Positions 45,691-59,593 of a stretch of 64,000 bases of DNA are shown in pieces. Source of the DNA: Przewalskia tangutica (lineage: Eukaryota > Streptophyta > Magnoliopsida > Solanales > Solanaceae); NCBI GenBank assembly GCA_029844215.1, contig CM056724.1:88555093-88619092 (forward strand). Direction: 5' to 3'. Under the pieces are notes generated by a model. The model saw only the letters and a list, made by a program, of their open reading frames with translations. It did no database searches and had not been told where the DNA came from. Each line of letters begins with the position of its first letter. Within the stretch, counting starts at the first letter, position 1. The position numbers and the translations under genes were made by a program.

Positions 45691-47276
45691 TGTTAAAATA
45701 TGATGCATAATAATTTTATGTATGTTTTTGTTGGATTCAAAACACATAAGTAAGACGCAACGAAAATTAAAATTTATTTTGCTTACTTACTCCAACAAAT
45801 CATACTGGTATGGCTATATTACAATCAAACATGTAAAGACTTAAACAATAGAATTTACAGGTTGTTTATCTAGAATCTCTACTCAGGGATTACACGCGGT
45901 TGTCCCTTCGATTGCAAGCGTCTTGCTACGGTCGCGATTGTCCCTTTGATTGCAAGCGTCTTGCTACGGTCGCGATTGTCCCTTTGATTGCAAGCGTCTT
46001 GCTACGGTCGCGATTGTCCCTTCGATTGCAAGCGTCTTGACGGTGTATTCCTCTGTCAATAAAGCAAGGAAATCTTGGCAGATGTTTCAGAGAGTTTTTT
46101 TTATAAACTCTAAGTCTAGAAATCAATTTTCAATCAGTCTTGATAATAATGTTTAGTGTTGTATTTATAGTTGAATTTAGGTCACAAAATGGATTAGGGT
46201 TGGGCTCCAAGCCTGACCAAAAAACTGAGGTGTAGTGGCCACCGATCGCCCACTATCGGGCGGCTTCGCCAACCCGAGGCGGGCGCGTGTCGAGCCGCAT
46301 CACCGTAAGCGTTGCGGCTCCTTACGTCCCATTTCGTCAACATATATTCAGCACGTTTAATTAAATCAAAAATCCAAATTTGACTTAATTAAATAATTTT
46401 CATCAATAGAAATTATTTCATAGTTATTATCAATTTAAATATCTCGATTTCAAATCGAATATTTAATACTTTCTCAATACATCCTTAGATCGAAGAGACA
46501 ATCGACATAACCCTATAGGCCTTCACATATCAACACTAATCCAATTAAGGTTCATGCGAAACTCCTAAACTGCGTCGTACGACGAACTCAATATGTGAAG
46601 TACGTTTACATGAATTCAGCAAACATAGCTTTTATGTAAGATGATAAATTTCTTTCATCCGTGACACACTCGATCAAGCTTAGGATTTGTCATGTGTGTA
46701 TCCAAATGGTTTGATCACTTTATCTCATCTATATTAGTCGACAACTAGACCATATTCTAAATATGTCTCTTGCATTTGTCAATGACTTGATCTACCTAAT
46801 ATCACTGAGAAGATGAGTGCTCTCTCGAATATCCAATCGAGAAATGAATCATATTCTTGGCTCAACTACCACCTTAGTTTACATCATAATGCACTCAACA
46901 CAAGCTGTATCTTATCCTATAAGGAATTTAAGCTTATGACAGAGTCAAAATACATTACTCTATAAACAAGGTCTGTATTGACCTCAAGTCAAAAGATCTT
47001 TATCTTCCACATGTCGACTTATAACATATCATCGATATCTCATTCTCGATGATCATTAGTCAATGTTACTTTGAGAGTTACGCTCGATCATTAATATTTC
47101 ACTCTATTAATGATAGTGTAAGCTAAAGGGATGCACATTAATGAATAGTTACAAATAATCATATAATAATCTAATAATCACAAATATCATAAATATATTA
47201 ATCTTATTAATAATACGAATGTGTTCAATTACATTTGTCCCTAATAATGATTGTCTCTAGGACATACATACTTTCA
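45691..47276 (-). repeat. Copia 2 LTR (3' LTR)
   Basis: 1586 bp, TGTTAAAATATGATG...ATACTTTCA on the plus strand. It contains nearly four units of a 38-bp tandem repeat (TGTCCCTTTGATTGCAAGCG and following bases) at 45901-46043. Confidence 0.8.
45901..46043. repeat. 38-bp tandem repeat, about 3.8 units
   Basis: Units start at 45901, 45939, 45977 and 46015. They differ at one position (CTTCG or CTTTG). Each unit contains two GCG-type motifs, GCAAGCGTC and GGTCGCGA. Confidence 0.9.
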
Positions 47277-47289
47277 ATCTCCCACTTGG

Positions 47290-49482
47290 CCTAGAGCCAA
47301 TCTCTAATGTATCTAACACTCATATTTTCAAAATGACCATTATGTTTAACTAAGCTTAATGGTTTAGTAAATGAGTCAGCTAGATTATCATCTGTGGGAA
47401 CATAGTCTAATCTTATTTCCTCAGTTTTCACCATCTCTCTGAGTATGTGGTATTTTTTTGGTACATAATTGTTTTTGTTTGTTGATCTTAGTTCCTTAGC
47501 TTATGCAATCGCATCAGTGTTGTCACAATAAATCGTTATTGGACAAGTGGAACTTGGAACAACCCCTAGTTCTTTCAGGAACTCATATATCAAGACAACT
47601 TCTTTACCAGCTTCCGATCCAGCAATGTATTCGGTTTCAGTTGTCGAATCAACAATTGTTGTTTACTTTGAACTTTTCCAACTCATTGCTCCACCATTGA
47701 AAATGAAGGTATATTAAGACTGAGACTTGAAATCATCAAGATATTCTAGAAGATAGCATCAGTGTACCCATTAGCCACTAGATTCTCTTGTCCACCATAA
47801 ACTAAGAAATATTATTTAGTTCGTCTAAGATACTTAAGAATACTCTTGACTGTTTTTCATTATTTTTCTCAGGACTCTGCTGGAATCTGCAAGTCATACT
47901 AAGTGCATATGCTACATCTGGCCTCGTACAGGTTATGGCATACGTGATTAATCCTATAGCTGAAGCATATGAGATTCTTTTCATGCGTTCAACTTCTGCA
48001 ACATTAGAATGACTATCATTCTTTGATAATTTGATGTCTTGACTCATAAGAAGACCTCCCTTCTTGGAATTTTCTATATAAAATCGTCTTAGCACTTTGT
48101 CTATTTATGTGGACTGTGACAGCCCCAACAATCTATTAGGTTTATCTCTATAGATCCTAATTCCAAGAATGTAGCGGGCTTCACTCAAGTCCTTTATCAT
48201 GAAGGTGATGGATAACCATTCTTTGACGGATTGCATGAGAGTCTTATTGTTTATCATTATTAATATGTCATCTACATATATAACAATGAAAACAATACTC
48301 TCTTCATTGCGCTTACTATAAACATATGGATCTTCTTTGCTTCTAACAAAGTCAAACGATTTGACTGCTTTGTCACAACAAATATTCCAACTCCTAGAGG
48401 CTTGCTTAAGTCCATTTTTATGGACTTATGTAGTTTGCATACTGCTTTGGGCTTAGTCTTGGATGTACAATCCTCAGGTTGTATCATATACACCTCCTCA
48501 ATTAGGTTACTATTGAGGAAAGAAGTTCTAACATCCATTTGTCAAATGTCATAATCATAGTATGTGGCTATTGCAAGCAAAATCCGAATGAACTAATCTT
48601 CGCAACATGTGAAAATGTTTCTTCATAATCGACCCCAGGTTGCTGATTATTGCCTTTAGCCACCAATCTTGGCTTATAAGTCTGTATCTTGTCACATGCA
48701 TCAATCTTCTTCTTGAAGACTCATTTGCATCCTATGGGTCTAACCTCTGTTGGCAAATCAACCAAGTTCCAAACTTAATTGATGTACATCGAGTTCATAT
48801 CAGATTTCATGGCTTCTTGTCATCTCCGTGAATCAATGTCTAACATAGCTTCGTTGTAGGTTGTAGATTCATCATCATCAGGAATATCTATCTCATTGTG
48901 TGTTTCAACAAGAATATTAAGTCTTTCAGGCGGACGATGAGTACTAGTGGTCCTAGGGAGTTGAATATTATGTGTTTCAGTATTGGGTGTATTCTGATTG
49001 TGAGAAGGTATTTGTGTGCTGGAAAATTCACCACCCTGAGAGCTTTCATGAATGTCATTTTTATGTATTTACTGAATGAAATGATGTACAATCATTGTAT
49101 CATCTTTCATTGGTTGTGTATGAGAGTCTTGCATTTCTGCAGTATCTCTCACAACACTCTCACTGGCTGAAGGGCATACTCTAAGTACTAAATCTTCACC
49201 AAATACTACTATTGAATCCTTGTCTAGGTCATTTGACAAGGGTTCAACTTCCGTATTATCTTGTGGTTCTTGAATTTCTTCAAGTTCTATCTCATTGCAG
49301 CTATGTTCCTTGTAGATATAGTCTTCTTCAAGAAAAAATGCATTTCTGGAAATAATGACTTTATGTTCTCCAGGGAGATAGAAATAGTATCCCTTAGTTT
49401 CCTTTGGATATCCACAAAATAATATTTCTCACTTTTAGATTCCAAATTGTCAGTAAGCATCTTCTTTACATATGTAGGGCAC
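47290..49482 (-). pseudogene. Copia 2 pol remnant
   Basis: Minus-strand fragments include, from RNase H, AIGLITYAITCTRPDVAYAL with MTCRFQQSPEKN (about 47802-48095), and from reverse transcriptase MDVRTSFLNSNLIEEVYMIQ and AVCKLHKSIK (about 48400-48540). The part near 49300-49440 (GYPKETKGYYFYLP, EHKVIISRNAFFLEED) is the integrase C-terminal region. Many stops and shifts are present. It is cut at 49482. Confidence 0.85.
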
Positions 49483-52289
49483 TGTCATGCCCCGAGCCCT
49501 ACGGGCCGCGACTGGTGCCCTACCTGGGCACCCTTATACCCATACAACATATAAGACCAGCGAAAGCTAATAAAACAACTCATAATCATATAACGAAGGG
49601 GTCATGTCCCCTAAACTGTAATGACAACTCTTATAATAAAAACGACAAGCCGACAAGGTCGCCCCTGTATATAGAAATATCCAAATAATTGTAGCTGTAC
49701 ATATGTCCAACCCACACATGACTACATACATGTAAGAGTATAACAATAACTATGACGGTACAAGGCCCCGCCGTACCCCTGAATGTACATAAGCCTGTAA
49801 TAGCAAAATTGTACCAAAATGAATATACTCCGGAACAATGGAGTTATCCCATAAGCTGAGCAATGATCCTAAGAACGCGGATCACCAAACTGAGTACCTA
49901 CACATGCGGGCATGAACGCAGCCCCCCGGAGAAGGGGGTCAGTACAATAAGTACTAAGTATGTAAACATAAGTACAATAAATAAGATCATAACTGGCCAA
50001 AAGATGACAAGGACTTGTATGAAAATCAAATATCAGATCCAACCGTGACATATAAAATAAAAGCCAAATGTACCTTGTAAACATAGAGAGTTAACTGTGC
50101 CTTTTTAAAACTGAGAGTCATAATAAAATCATGAATGTCTGCCATGTAATCATGTAATGTTATGGTTATCTATACCTGCATCATGAATGCTTGTCCAAGA
50201 AACCAAATGCCTATACTGCCCGGTCCTCAAGTGAAGGACGCGGTGAACATGTACATATACTGCCCGGCCCTTTCTGGGACACGGTAAACATCTACATATA
50301 CTGCCCGATCTTTTCTGGGACACGGTAAAGTCATATTCATATACTGCCCGACCCTTCCTGGGACACGGTAAAGTCATATTCATATACTGCCCGACCCTTT
50401 CTGGGACACGGTAAAATGAATTACTACCACTTGCATGTATAGCTATCATAAGCAATTTAATTCATCTTTTGACTCTCAATACATCTTTAAAATGAACTTT
50501 CATTTTAGAAAAACTCAAGGCACTATCATGTCATGCATCATAAACCATTAAAATGAACTTTCATTTTAGAACTACTAAGACACTATCACATCTTGTATAA
50601 ATCATTAAATTGAGCTTTCATTTTAGAACTACCAAGAAACTATCATATCTTGTAATATTAGGGACTTAAACCCAAAAGTACTATGTACGTCCACCGTACA
50701 TTCATTTTATAAAAAGAGTCATATCATGTATCATTAGGGACTTGAACCCAAAAGTACTATGTACGTCCATCATACATTCACTTCATATAAAACATGCCAA
50801 AAGAAGAAGGATAGTTCACATACCTTATCGGCTATACCAACACGATAAGTAGAATACGTCTCAAGTAGTTACTTCAACCTATAATAACAATAACAATTCT
50901 TATCAACTTCATGAATACTAGTATACGTAGTATATACTATACCACATGAAGACTCTCCTTTCATATAAAAAATCGGGCAGCACTTTCCCTATTTATACAT
51001 ACTTTTCCACCTTATAAATAAGACCAATAATATCAATAACCAAGCACCACTTAAGGGCACAACCAACACAGCAACTATGGTGATTCACACACCTACTTCT
51101 CATGCTAATCCGGCCTCATAATCCACATAAAAATAGTCCATAAAAACAGTTCATACTTTTACAACAATGAGGGTAAAATGTGAAGCTTACAACACATTTA
51201 TATATCCTTATTCCTTTATGACTTATGTTAGCGATTTACCATATTAAACATGCATAATGATAACTGAATTTCCTGCATTATACCCATATAAAACAGTCCC
51301 TAAAATGCCACAACAATGTCTCACAGTTTTATACAATTTTCGGCCAACATCAATTACCAAAACCCTTTTCACAACTCCTTATAATCCAATTCACATTTCA
51401 ACATGTTTATTTAAACAGTTTCAACTTGTAACAACATGATTTCCTTCTTTTTAACATGCAAGTAGTGACGATAATAACAACAACACCAAAACTTCCCAGT
51501 TTTCGGCTAACATGCCCAAAACTGTCACATGTATTTCTTACTCTCCTTTTGTCTTAACACAAGTTCATCTATTAACTATAACATCATGTAACTTCTAATT
51601 ACTTCAAGAGTAAGAAGAAATCTTACCTCAATCTTAGCCCAAAACAGTCCCAAAGTCACGGCACCACTGCACTGTTTTACACCACTTCTTCACGTTACAA
51701 TCACACACGCGTATCCTCTACAAGCTTGTAACCATCTTGCTTTCTTGTTTTTCTTCCAAAAAGTTCATAAACCGTGATCACCAACTTTGGAAGGTTAACT
51801 TGGTTTAGAACTTGATTAAGATGTTTAACCTTGGAAAATAAGTTGCACTTGATTTTCACTTTGGCTAGGTTTTCGAGAACCTTGAAGAAGAGAAAGAAAT
51901 ATGAGGGTTTGAGATGGAGATATTTTTGGGAGCTCAGTCTTGCAAGACTTGATCTAATATAAGTGTACAAAGCACAAGTAGAGGGGGGGCCCATGAACCC
52001 CACTTGTCCACTTGTCTTCACTCCACATAAAATATCTCCCACACTTAGTCATATTTTCTTGTAATTTTCGATGGACATGTACAACAATATACCAAGACTT
52101 AATAATTTCACTAAGTCCATAATTCTATTGAAAATAATTCCATTACTTAATATTAATTCTCGTCGTCATATTTGTTGTATCCAAAATTATTCCGTATAGA
52201 AAATGTAAAAATCATTTCCTTCCAACATTCAAATCTAATTTCCATAATCATGTTCTCACTTAGCAGCTATGGAATTATGGGGTGTAACA
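49483..52289 (-). repeat. Element D 3' LTR
   Basis: 2807 bp, TGTCATGCC...GGTGTAACA on the plus strand. A minisatellite (ATACTGCCCGACCCTTTCTG and following bases, unit 41-45 bp, five units) is at about 50212-50420. The hairpin GGTGCCC-TACCT-GGGCACC is at 49514-49532. Inner repeats with CATTTTAGAAC are at about 50490-50640 and ones with GGGACTTGAACCCAAAAGT at about 50660-50765. Confidence 0.9.
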
Positions 52290-52303
52290 TTCTTTCCCCC
52301 TTA
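52290..52303 (-). other. Polypurine tract of element D
   Basis: TTCTTTCCCCCTTA on the plus strand is a purine-only run on the coding strand apart from its first bases. It directly abuts the LTR, the site where plus-strand DNA synthesis is primed. Confidence 0.7.
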
Positions 52304-52499
52304 GAAACATTCGTCCCGAATGTTCATACTAGGTATCAAGCTATACAAATTTCGGCATAGTCTCCTTAACTATACCTAACAACCAATATTCAACAAACAC
52401 AAAGATGTCTCACATGACCACAATATAACACATAGTCTCATTCATCAATCAACATAGTCAAATAGGGATTGGAATTACCTGTAGGCATCGGGAATATGT

Positions 52500-55400
52500 G
52501 AGGATACTTCATCTTCATCTCATCTTCTTATTCCCACGTCATCTCTTCCCTATTATTGTTCCGCCACAATACCTTGACGGAAGCCACATCCTTAGTCCGT
52601 AACCGTCTAACCTGACGATCAAGTATGGCTATAGGACTCTCCTCATAAGCCAACACCTCTATCACCAGGACATTATCTATGGGGATGACTCTAGAAGGAT
52701 CACCAATACAATTACGTAGTATCGATACATAGAAGACTGGATGTACCACTTTCAAATCTGATGGTAGATCCAACTCATAGACAACCTTGCCTACTCTACG
52801 TACAATCTGGTAAGGCTCAATGTATCTCGGGCTAAGCTTCCATTTCTTACCAAACTCATCACACCCTTCATGGGTGATACCTTCAAGAATACCCAATCAT
52901 CAAGCTGAAACTCCAAGTGTCGACGCCGATTATCTGCATACGACTTGTGTCGACTCTGGGCTGCTAATAATCTCTCATGGATAAGCTTTACCTTGTCCAC
53001 AGCTTGCTGAATCATGTCTGGGCCGAGTAACTTAGTTTCGCCCACATCAAACTAACCTATAGGTGACCTGCACCTTCTCCCATATAAAGCCTCGTACGGG
53101 GCCATCTGAATTCTAGAATGGTAGCTGTTGTTATACGCAAACTCAACGAGTGGCAAATGATCCTCCTAGCTACCTCTAAAGTCAATAGTACATGCTCTCA
53201 ACATATCCTCAAGTGTCTGAATAGTACGCTCTGCCTTCCCATCAGTATGAGGATGAAATGCGGTGCTAAGACTCACCTGCATCCCCAATTCCTTATGGAA
53301 TGACCTCTAAAAGTTAGCTGTAAACTGAGGCCTTCTGTCCGATATAATAGATGTGGGAACCCCGTGCAGTCTCACTATCTCCCTGATGTACAGTCTAGCA
53401 TAGTCCTCAGCTGAGTAAATAGTCCTGACTGGAAGAAAATGGGCTGATTTCGTCAGCCTATCCACTATAACCCATATGGAGTCATACTTCCTCTGAGTAC
53501 GAGGTAAGCCTGTAACGAAGTCCATATTAATCACCTCCCACTTCCAAGTCGGGATCTCTATCCCCTGTAGTAACCCACCAGGATTCTGGTGCTCAACATT
53601 AACCTGTTGACAATTCAGACACTGAGCAACAAACCCTGCTACGTCCCTTTTCAGGCCATCCCACCAATATATGCTTATGAGGTCATGATACATCTTTGTT
53701 AACCCCGAATAAATAGAATAACGAGCATTGTGTGCCTCTCCCATAACCTGCTGTCGAAGCCCTGCAACATCAGGTACACACAATCTACTTTCATACCTTA
53801 GCACCCCATCAGGTGCAACCTCAAATGAAGTCTTCTCTTGTCGAATAGCTGCATGTCTATACCGTACCAGAACAGGATCCTCATACTGATGCTTCTTTAC
53901 CTCTTCTATGATAGAGGACTCGGCAACTCCTCGAACAAGCACTCCACTGTCTCCAGAATCGGCCAACCGGACCCCAAGGCTTGCTAGCTGGTGTATCTCA
54001 CGAACCATCTCCTTTCTTTCCGGCTGCACATCTGTCAAACTACCCATAGACCGACGGCTAAGAGCATCCGCTACCACATTGGCTTTCCCTGGGTGGTACA
54101 AGATACAACATCATAGTCCTTAAGTAACTCTAACCATCATATTTGTCGTAAGTTTAGCTCCTTCTGTTTGAAGATATACTGGAGGCTCTTGTGATCCGTA
54201 AAAATATCAATATGAACTCTATATAGATAATGTCTCTATATCTTCAAGACATGTATCACTGCCGCAAGCTCCAAATCATAAGTGGGATAATTCTTTTCAT
54301 GCTTCTTGAGCTGTCGGGAGGCATAAGCTATAACCTTACCATGTTGCATCAACACACAACCTAGCCCAACACCCGAAGCATCACAATACACGACATAACC
54401 CTCTAGTCCCTCAGGAAGGGTTAGAACTAGAGTCGTGGTCAACTTGTCCTTCAACACTTGGAAGTCTTGCTCACACGCATCCGTCTATTGGAACTTAGCC
54501 GCCTTCTGAGTCAGCCTAGTCAAAGGCGCTGAGATCAAGGTAAACATCTCCACAAACCTCCGGTAATACCCTACAAGCCCGAGAAAACTGCGTACCTCTG
54601 TAGGTGTAGTAGGTATGGGCCAAGTCTTTACTGTCTCAATCTTCTGTGTATCCACCCGAATACTGTCAGCTCTAATAATATGCCCCAAGAATACCACTGA
54701 GGCCAACCAGAATTCACACTTAGAAAACTTGGCATACAATCGCGATCTTTGGAGGACCTTGGCATCGCCCTCATATGGTCTGCATGCTCCTGCTCTGAAC
54801 GGGAATAAACCAGGATGTCATCAATGAATACTATAACAAACGTATCCATGAATGGCTTGAATACCAGTTAATCAAATCCATAAACACTGCTGGAGCATTG
54901 GGCAACCCAAAAGACATCACCTTAAACTCATAATGCCCGTATCGGGTTCTGAATGCTGTCTTTGGAATATCTGTCTCTCTTACCCGCACCTGATGATAAC
55001 CGGACCGCAAGTCTATCTTTGAAAAACACTTGGCACCCTGCAACTGGTCAAATAAATCATCAATCCTGGGGAGGGGATACATGTTCTTGATGGTTACCTT
55101 ATTCAGCTGCCTATAATCAATGCACATCCGTAGCGATCCATCCTTCTTCTTCACAAATATTATCGGTGCTCCCCAAGGAGATGTACTAGGCTTAATGAAG
55201 CCTTTTTCGAGCAAGTCTCTCAGCTGGTCCTTCAACTCCTTCAACTCTGCAGGTGCCATTCTATATGGAGGAATGGATATCGGTCGGGTATCTGGCAACA
55301 CATCTATACTGAACTCTATCTCTCGCTCTGGAGGAATACCTGAAAGATCATCTGGGAACTCACTAACTACCGGAACTAACTAAAGAGTCGGTACCTCAAC

Positions 55401-55850
55401 TTCCGTATCATGCACCCGGACCAAGTGGTAAATATAACCCTTTCGGACCATCTTCCTTGCCTTGAGGTATGAAATAAACTTACCCCTCGGCGATGCTGTA
55501 TTCCCTTTCCACTCTATAATTGGCTCACCAGGAAACTGAAATCGAACCAACTTCTCCCTACAATCAACGTTAGCATAACAAGAAGCTAACCAATCCATAC
55601 CCATAATCACATCAAAGTCAGTCATGTCTAACTCAATCAAGTCTGCTATGGTACGGCGACTACATATAACCACCGAACAATTTTTATATACACGCCTAGC
55701 CATGACTAAATCTCGTACCGACGTAGCTACCTCAAAAGGTTCTATCGACTCAGGGTTTATCCCAATTCTACTAGCAACAAGGGAATATATATAGGATAAA
55801 GTGGAACGTGGATCTATCAAGGCATACACGTCACGGAAAAAGATCACTAA
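52500..55850 (-). pseudogene. Element D pol: protease, RT, RNase H, integrase, chromodomain-like end
   Basis: From right to left: the protease segment DVYALIDPRSTLSYI, where Arg stands for the usual Gly of DPGS; reverse transcriptase with GAPIIFVKKKDGSLRMCIDY, MYPLPRIDDLFDQL and FIDDILVYS; RNase H with YVVYCDASGVGLGCVL and AYASRQLKKHEKNYPTYDLE; integrase with a zinc region whose second His reads Tyr (YSIYSG) and whose Cys pair is CLNC; the core MDFVTGLPRT...IISDRRPQF; and a C-terminal chromodomain-like VKVLWRNNNREEMTWE. Stops and frameshifts lie at about 55380, 54840, 54480, 54230, 53305 and 52880. On the right the protease joins gag across solo LTR E. Confidence 0.9.
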
Positions 55851-58800
55851 TGTTACGCCCCGTAATTTCAGGACGAGTATATAAGAATGTACGTAAGGAA
55901 TCAGGACTTTAAAAATTTGTACGAAAGGAAGAATTATTTTTCCGAAGGAAAATCTTCCGAACCTCGGGAAGGAAAAATATTCGTTAAATGAGAATTGGAT
56001 TTTCAAATTTGTATTTAAGACTTTTAGAATATATTGGAATTTTATTTTCAGAGTTGGATACGTGGGGCCCACCCAAAAAATTTTACGTTTTTGTGGGGCC
56101 CACGAGGTTTTCGATATTTTGACGAATTATGGAATTTCGGAAAATGAAATATTTTAGACCAATGGGAGGGCGACACGTGTCACCCTCCACATGGGCTTGT
56201 TGGATGAAGAAAAAAATGGATCAAGTCAAAGGGTCAAGTTAGCTTGATATAATTGACCTTATCCTAGCCACACATTTGTTTTGATCTCACCCCTTGGTTG
56301 TAGTATATATCTACATTACTAGTGCAAGACTAGACAAAATCCAACACTTAGAAAAAAATTCATTTTCTTGTTCTTGAAGAGGAGCTCTCGGCAATGGCAC
56401 CTATCCCCACAAATAAAAATTTGCAATCTTGCTTCATAAATCCCAATATTCAAACCTAAGATCCCTAGAGGTATTCTAAGGATATCCCAACACAAAAATT
56501 CCGGAAAAACTACATTTTTACGTTAGTCGCATCATGAAAACCTAAGGTGTTCTTCAACCTTGAAGTTGGAACTTGAAGAGGAGTTCTTCACAAGCTTCTA
56601 AGGGTTGCTTGGAGTGGATTGGAGCGTCGAGAAGAGGAGTTAAAGTTGCTAAGGATCGACTTTAGGTTTTGGATTGTATTTCAGCTTAAAGAGGTAATAA
56701 TCTCCGTCTTGCTATTGAAATTCAAAATTTCATGTTGTAGTAGTTGATAAGTGAGCATGTGTTATATAGAATGAAGTTTGAAAAGATTTGGATCATGTTG
56801 AGATATTAAAACCGAAAATTGGCATGCTAGCCATTAAAGTTGTTAGTTATAATCGTCGCATGTTATTTAAGGAAAAGAATATAGTTGTTACTATTGGTTA
56901 TGACTTATATAACATGTTAGAATACCGACTTGGATTGAAAAGAATTGAAAAAGGGCTTTATGTTGTATTGAATTGGTTGTGGCCGAGAATGGCCCTAGAA
57001 ATTGGTTTAAAATGGACAATATAAATGGACTGTCTTATATTAAATTGTGGGGCAGAATATTACACGTCCTGTTAGGCGTGTATTCCCCTTTGAATTGCTG
57101 AATTGTTGAGCCTTAAATGTGGCGTATTGGTTGTTGATTTCGGGCCTTGAAAAAGGTGGAAAAGTACGTAGAAACAAAGGAAGTGCTGCCCAAATTTCCG
57201 TAGAATAAGAGACCTTACACTTAGTATGATTCTACATTAAAAAGCTAGGAGTTGATAGACATGTTATGATTATTATTGGTTGAAGTACTACGTGTAGCGT
57301 ATTCTACTTGAAGGGTGGAATAGCTATCAAAGTTGAAGTACTTTGGAGCATTTTGCAACTTGTCGCTAGTCGTCGCGAGGTATGTGAACCTCTTCCTTCT
57401 TTTGGCATGATTCTACGTATGAAATATACATGTGGTATTATTTCATGATTCCTTCTACTCTTAGAAGTTAAGAGGTACGTATGTTGATTTACTCTATGTA
57501 AAAGGTTTGTCTAAGTTATCCTAAGTGCTTACCAAGTCTTATGAGGGATGTTGGTAAGAGTCGTTAGGAAGTATGTGGAGTCGGGGTGACCTTGCTAATT
57601 TACTGCACTAATAGGAATAGGTATCGAACAAGCCATTGCAGCTTTAATAAAAATGTATCGACAATCAATTATATTAAAATAAGTAGAATTCTCCATCTGC
57701 ATAGAAACTAAGATAAGACAAAATTGTATTACATTTTCTAGATCTTGGCTGCTTTCATAAGATCGTTATAAACGAGTATAACCTATTCACAACTCAAAAA
57801 AGTATATGTTACTTAATTTAAAAGAGTTTATGTTATGAAGTTTTTAGACTATGAACCTTGATTTCTTAAAAGGTTATGACACTTTATTTTTCAAGTTATG
57901 GGACTTGATTTCTAAAGTATAAGCGATATGAGTTTAAAGAGTATATGATATGAGGTTTTAAGACTATAAGACTTGATTTTATAAGTGGAAATGACTTGAT
58001 TTAAAAAGTATGGCTTCTTGATTTATTTCAAAGGATAAGAAGATTGATTTCAAAAGAGTATGTAACCTGAGTTTTAAAAAGAAGAAATTTATTGATTTAA
58101 AAGAGAAGGAGTTTTATGATTCTTTTTAAGTATGTATGTACGTAGTACTTTTGGGTTTAGTTTCCCCAATGTGATAAGAAATAAAAGTGTCTTAAGTTCT
58201 CTAAAATGAAAGGTTGTTATAATAGCTTTATGGGAAGTTGTTATAACGACTTAAGAAGAAGTGAAAAGGTGGTTTAAAAGGTTATGTAAGGAAAATCACA
58301 CCGAGCCTACAAATAGGCCGGGTTATGTTATGAGATACACCGAGCCTACAAATAGGTCGGATTATGTTATGAGACACACCGAGCCTACAAATAGGCCGGG
58401 TTATGTTATGAAATACACCGAGCCTACAAATAGGCCGGGTTATGTTATGAGACACACCGAGCCTACAAATAGGTCGGGTTATGTTATGAGATACACCGAG
58501 CCTACACATGGGCCGGGTTACGCCATATGCACCGAGCCTACATATAGGCCGGGTTACGTCATCTTACATCAAGCCCTATAGGCGGGCCGGGTTATGCTAC
58601 ATGATTCCACAGTACACTGAGCCCCATAAGGCGGGCCGGGTTATGCTACATAATTCCACAGTACACCGAGCCCCACAGACGGGTCGGGTTATGCTACATG
58701 ATTCCACAGTACACCGAGCCCCACAGGCGGGCCGGGTTATGCTACATGATTCCACAGTACACCGAGCCCCACATGCGAGCCGAGTTATGCTACATGATTC

Positions 58801-59588
58801 CACAGTATACCGAGCCCCACAGGTGGGCCGGGTTATGTCACATGATTTATCAGTACATCGTGTCCCGCAAACGGGCCGGGTTACGTTATGTAAGGAGAGT
58901 TACACCGGATCCCTCCATAAAGGGTCAAATTATGTTATGTAAGATATGTAAGTTATGTGGAAAAACTTGATCAAATTCTTAAGTATGTATGTAAGAATAT
59001 GATGTTAATTCTTATTGAAAGAAGGAAAAAGAACGGTTAATGTACGATTGATTTCATGAGTTAAAATGGCACGGTAGGATCTGGTATTTCATTTTTATAC
59101 TTGCCCCTGTCATTCTTTTATACAATTATGATTTGGTTACTGTACCTTATTCCCGATCCATACTCACTGTACATCGATTTCTGGGAAGCTGCGTTCATGC
59201 CCGCCGGTGTTAGGTACACAGGTTGGTGATCCTTGCTCTTAGGATCTCTGTTCAGTTTTGGGAAGAAGCTCTATTTACTCCGGAGGCTTGTTTTTGGTAT
59301 GGGTCCTTGTTGTTGTAGATTTATGTACATTCAGGGGTATGGCGGGGCCCTGTCCCATCCTAGTTGTTATGTCCAACTCTTAGAGGTCTGTAGTCATGTA
59401 TGTGGGTTGTACTTTGAAAAGATGTAAGTCCTTTTGTTATGTATGTACGTATGGTGGCAGCCTTATCGGTTTTGCCTTTGTTTAAAAAAAAAGAGTGATA
59501 TTTATCTTCCGCGTTTTACTTATGATGTACGAATAGAAGGGTGCCCAGGTAGGACACCAGTCACGGGCCCGGGGTTCGGGTCGTGACA
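55851..59588 (+). mobile_element. Solo LTR E (gypsy superfamily of A, B and D)
   Basis: 3738 bp, TGTTACGCCCCGTAATTTC...CGGGTCGTGACA, with one start and one end and no interior. The flanks ACTAA (55846-55850) and AATAA (59589-59593) are a target duplication with one mismatch. Taking one copy out keeps D's protease frame open (DVITGILVIFF). Solo LTRs arise by recombination between the two LTRs of a full element. Confidence 0.85.
58292..58880 (+). repeat. Two adjoining minisatellites in solo LTR E (39-bp and 48-bp units)
   Basis: About seven 39-bp units (CACCGAGCCTACAAATAGGC and following bases) start at about 58297 and run to 58580. About six 48-bp units with the related core CACCGAGCCCCACAGGCGGG follow to about 58880. 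Each 39-bp unit contains the small inverted repeat GCCTA-caaa-TAGGC. Confidence 0.9.
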
Positions 59589-59593
59589 AATAA

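Larger units (their letters stand above)
45691..49482 (-). mobile_element. Copia element 2, 3' half, cut by gypsy element D
   Basis: An LTR (45691-47276) is followed on the plus strand by TCTCCCACTTGG, the reverse of a typical copia polypurine tract (CCAAGTGGGAGA). Degenerate minus-strand pol sequence runs to 49482, where gypsy D begins. The rest, including the other LTR, must lie beyond D's right end outside the window. No target duplication can be checked. Confidence 0.85.

Noticed and set aside
58292..58880. Regular repeats that might suggest a CRISPR array
   Set aside because: Units are directly tandem without unique spacers, lie in a plant LTR, and no cas genes exist.
58261..58942. Open frames with TEPTNRPGYVMR repeats as a repetitive protein
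   Set aside because: 39- and 48-bp units are multiples of three, so frames stay open by chance; the location is a solo LTR.
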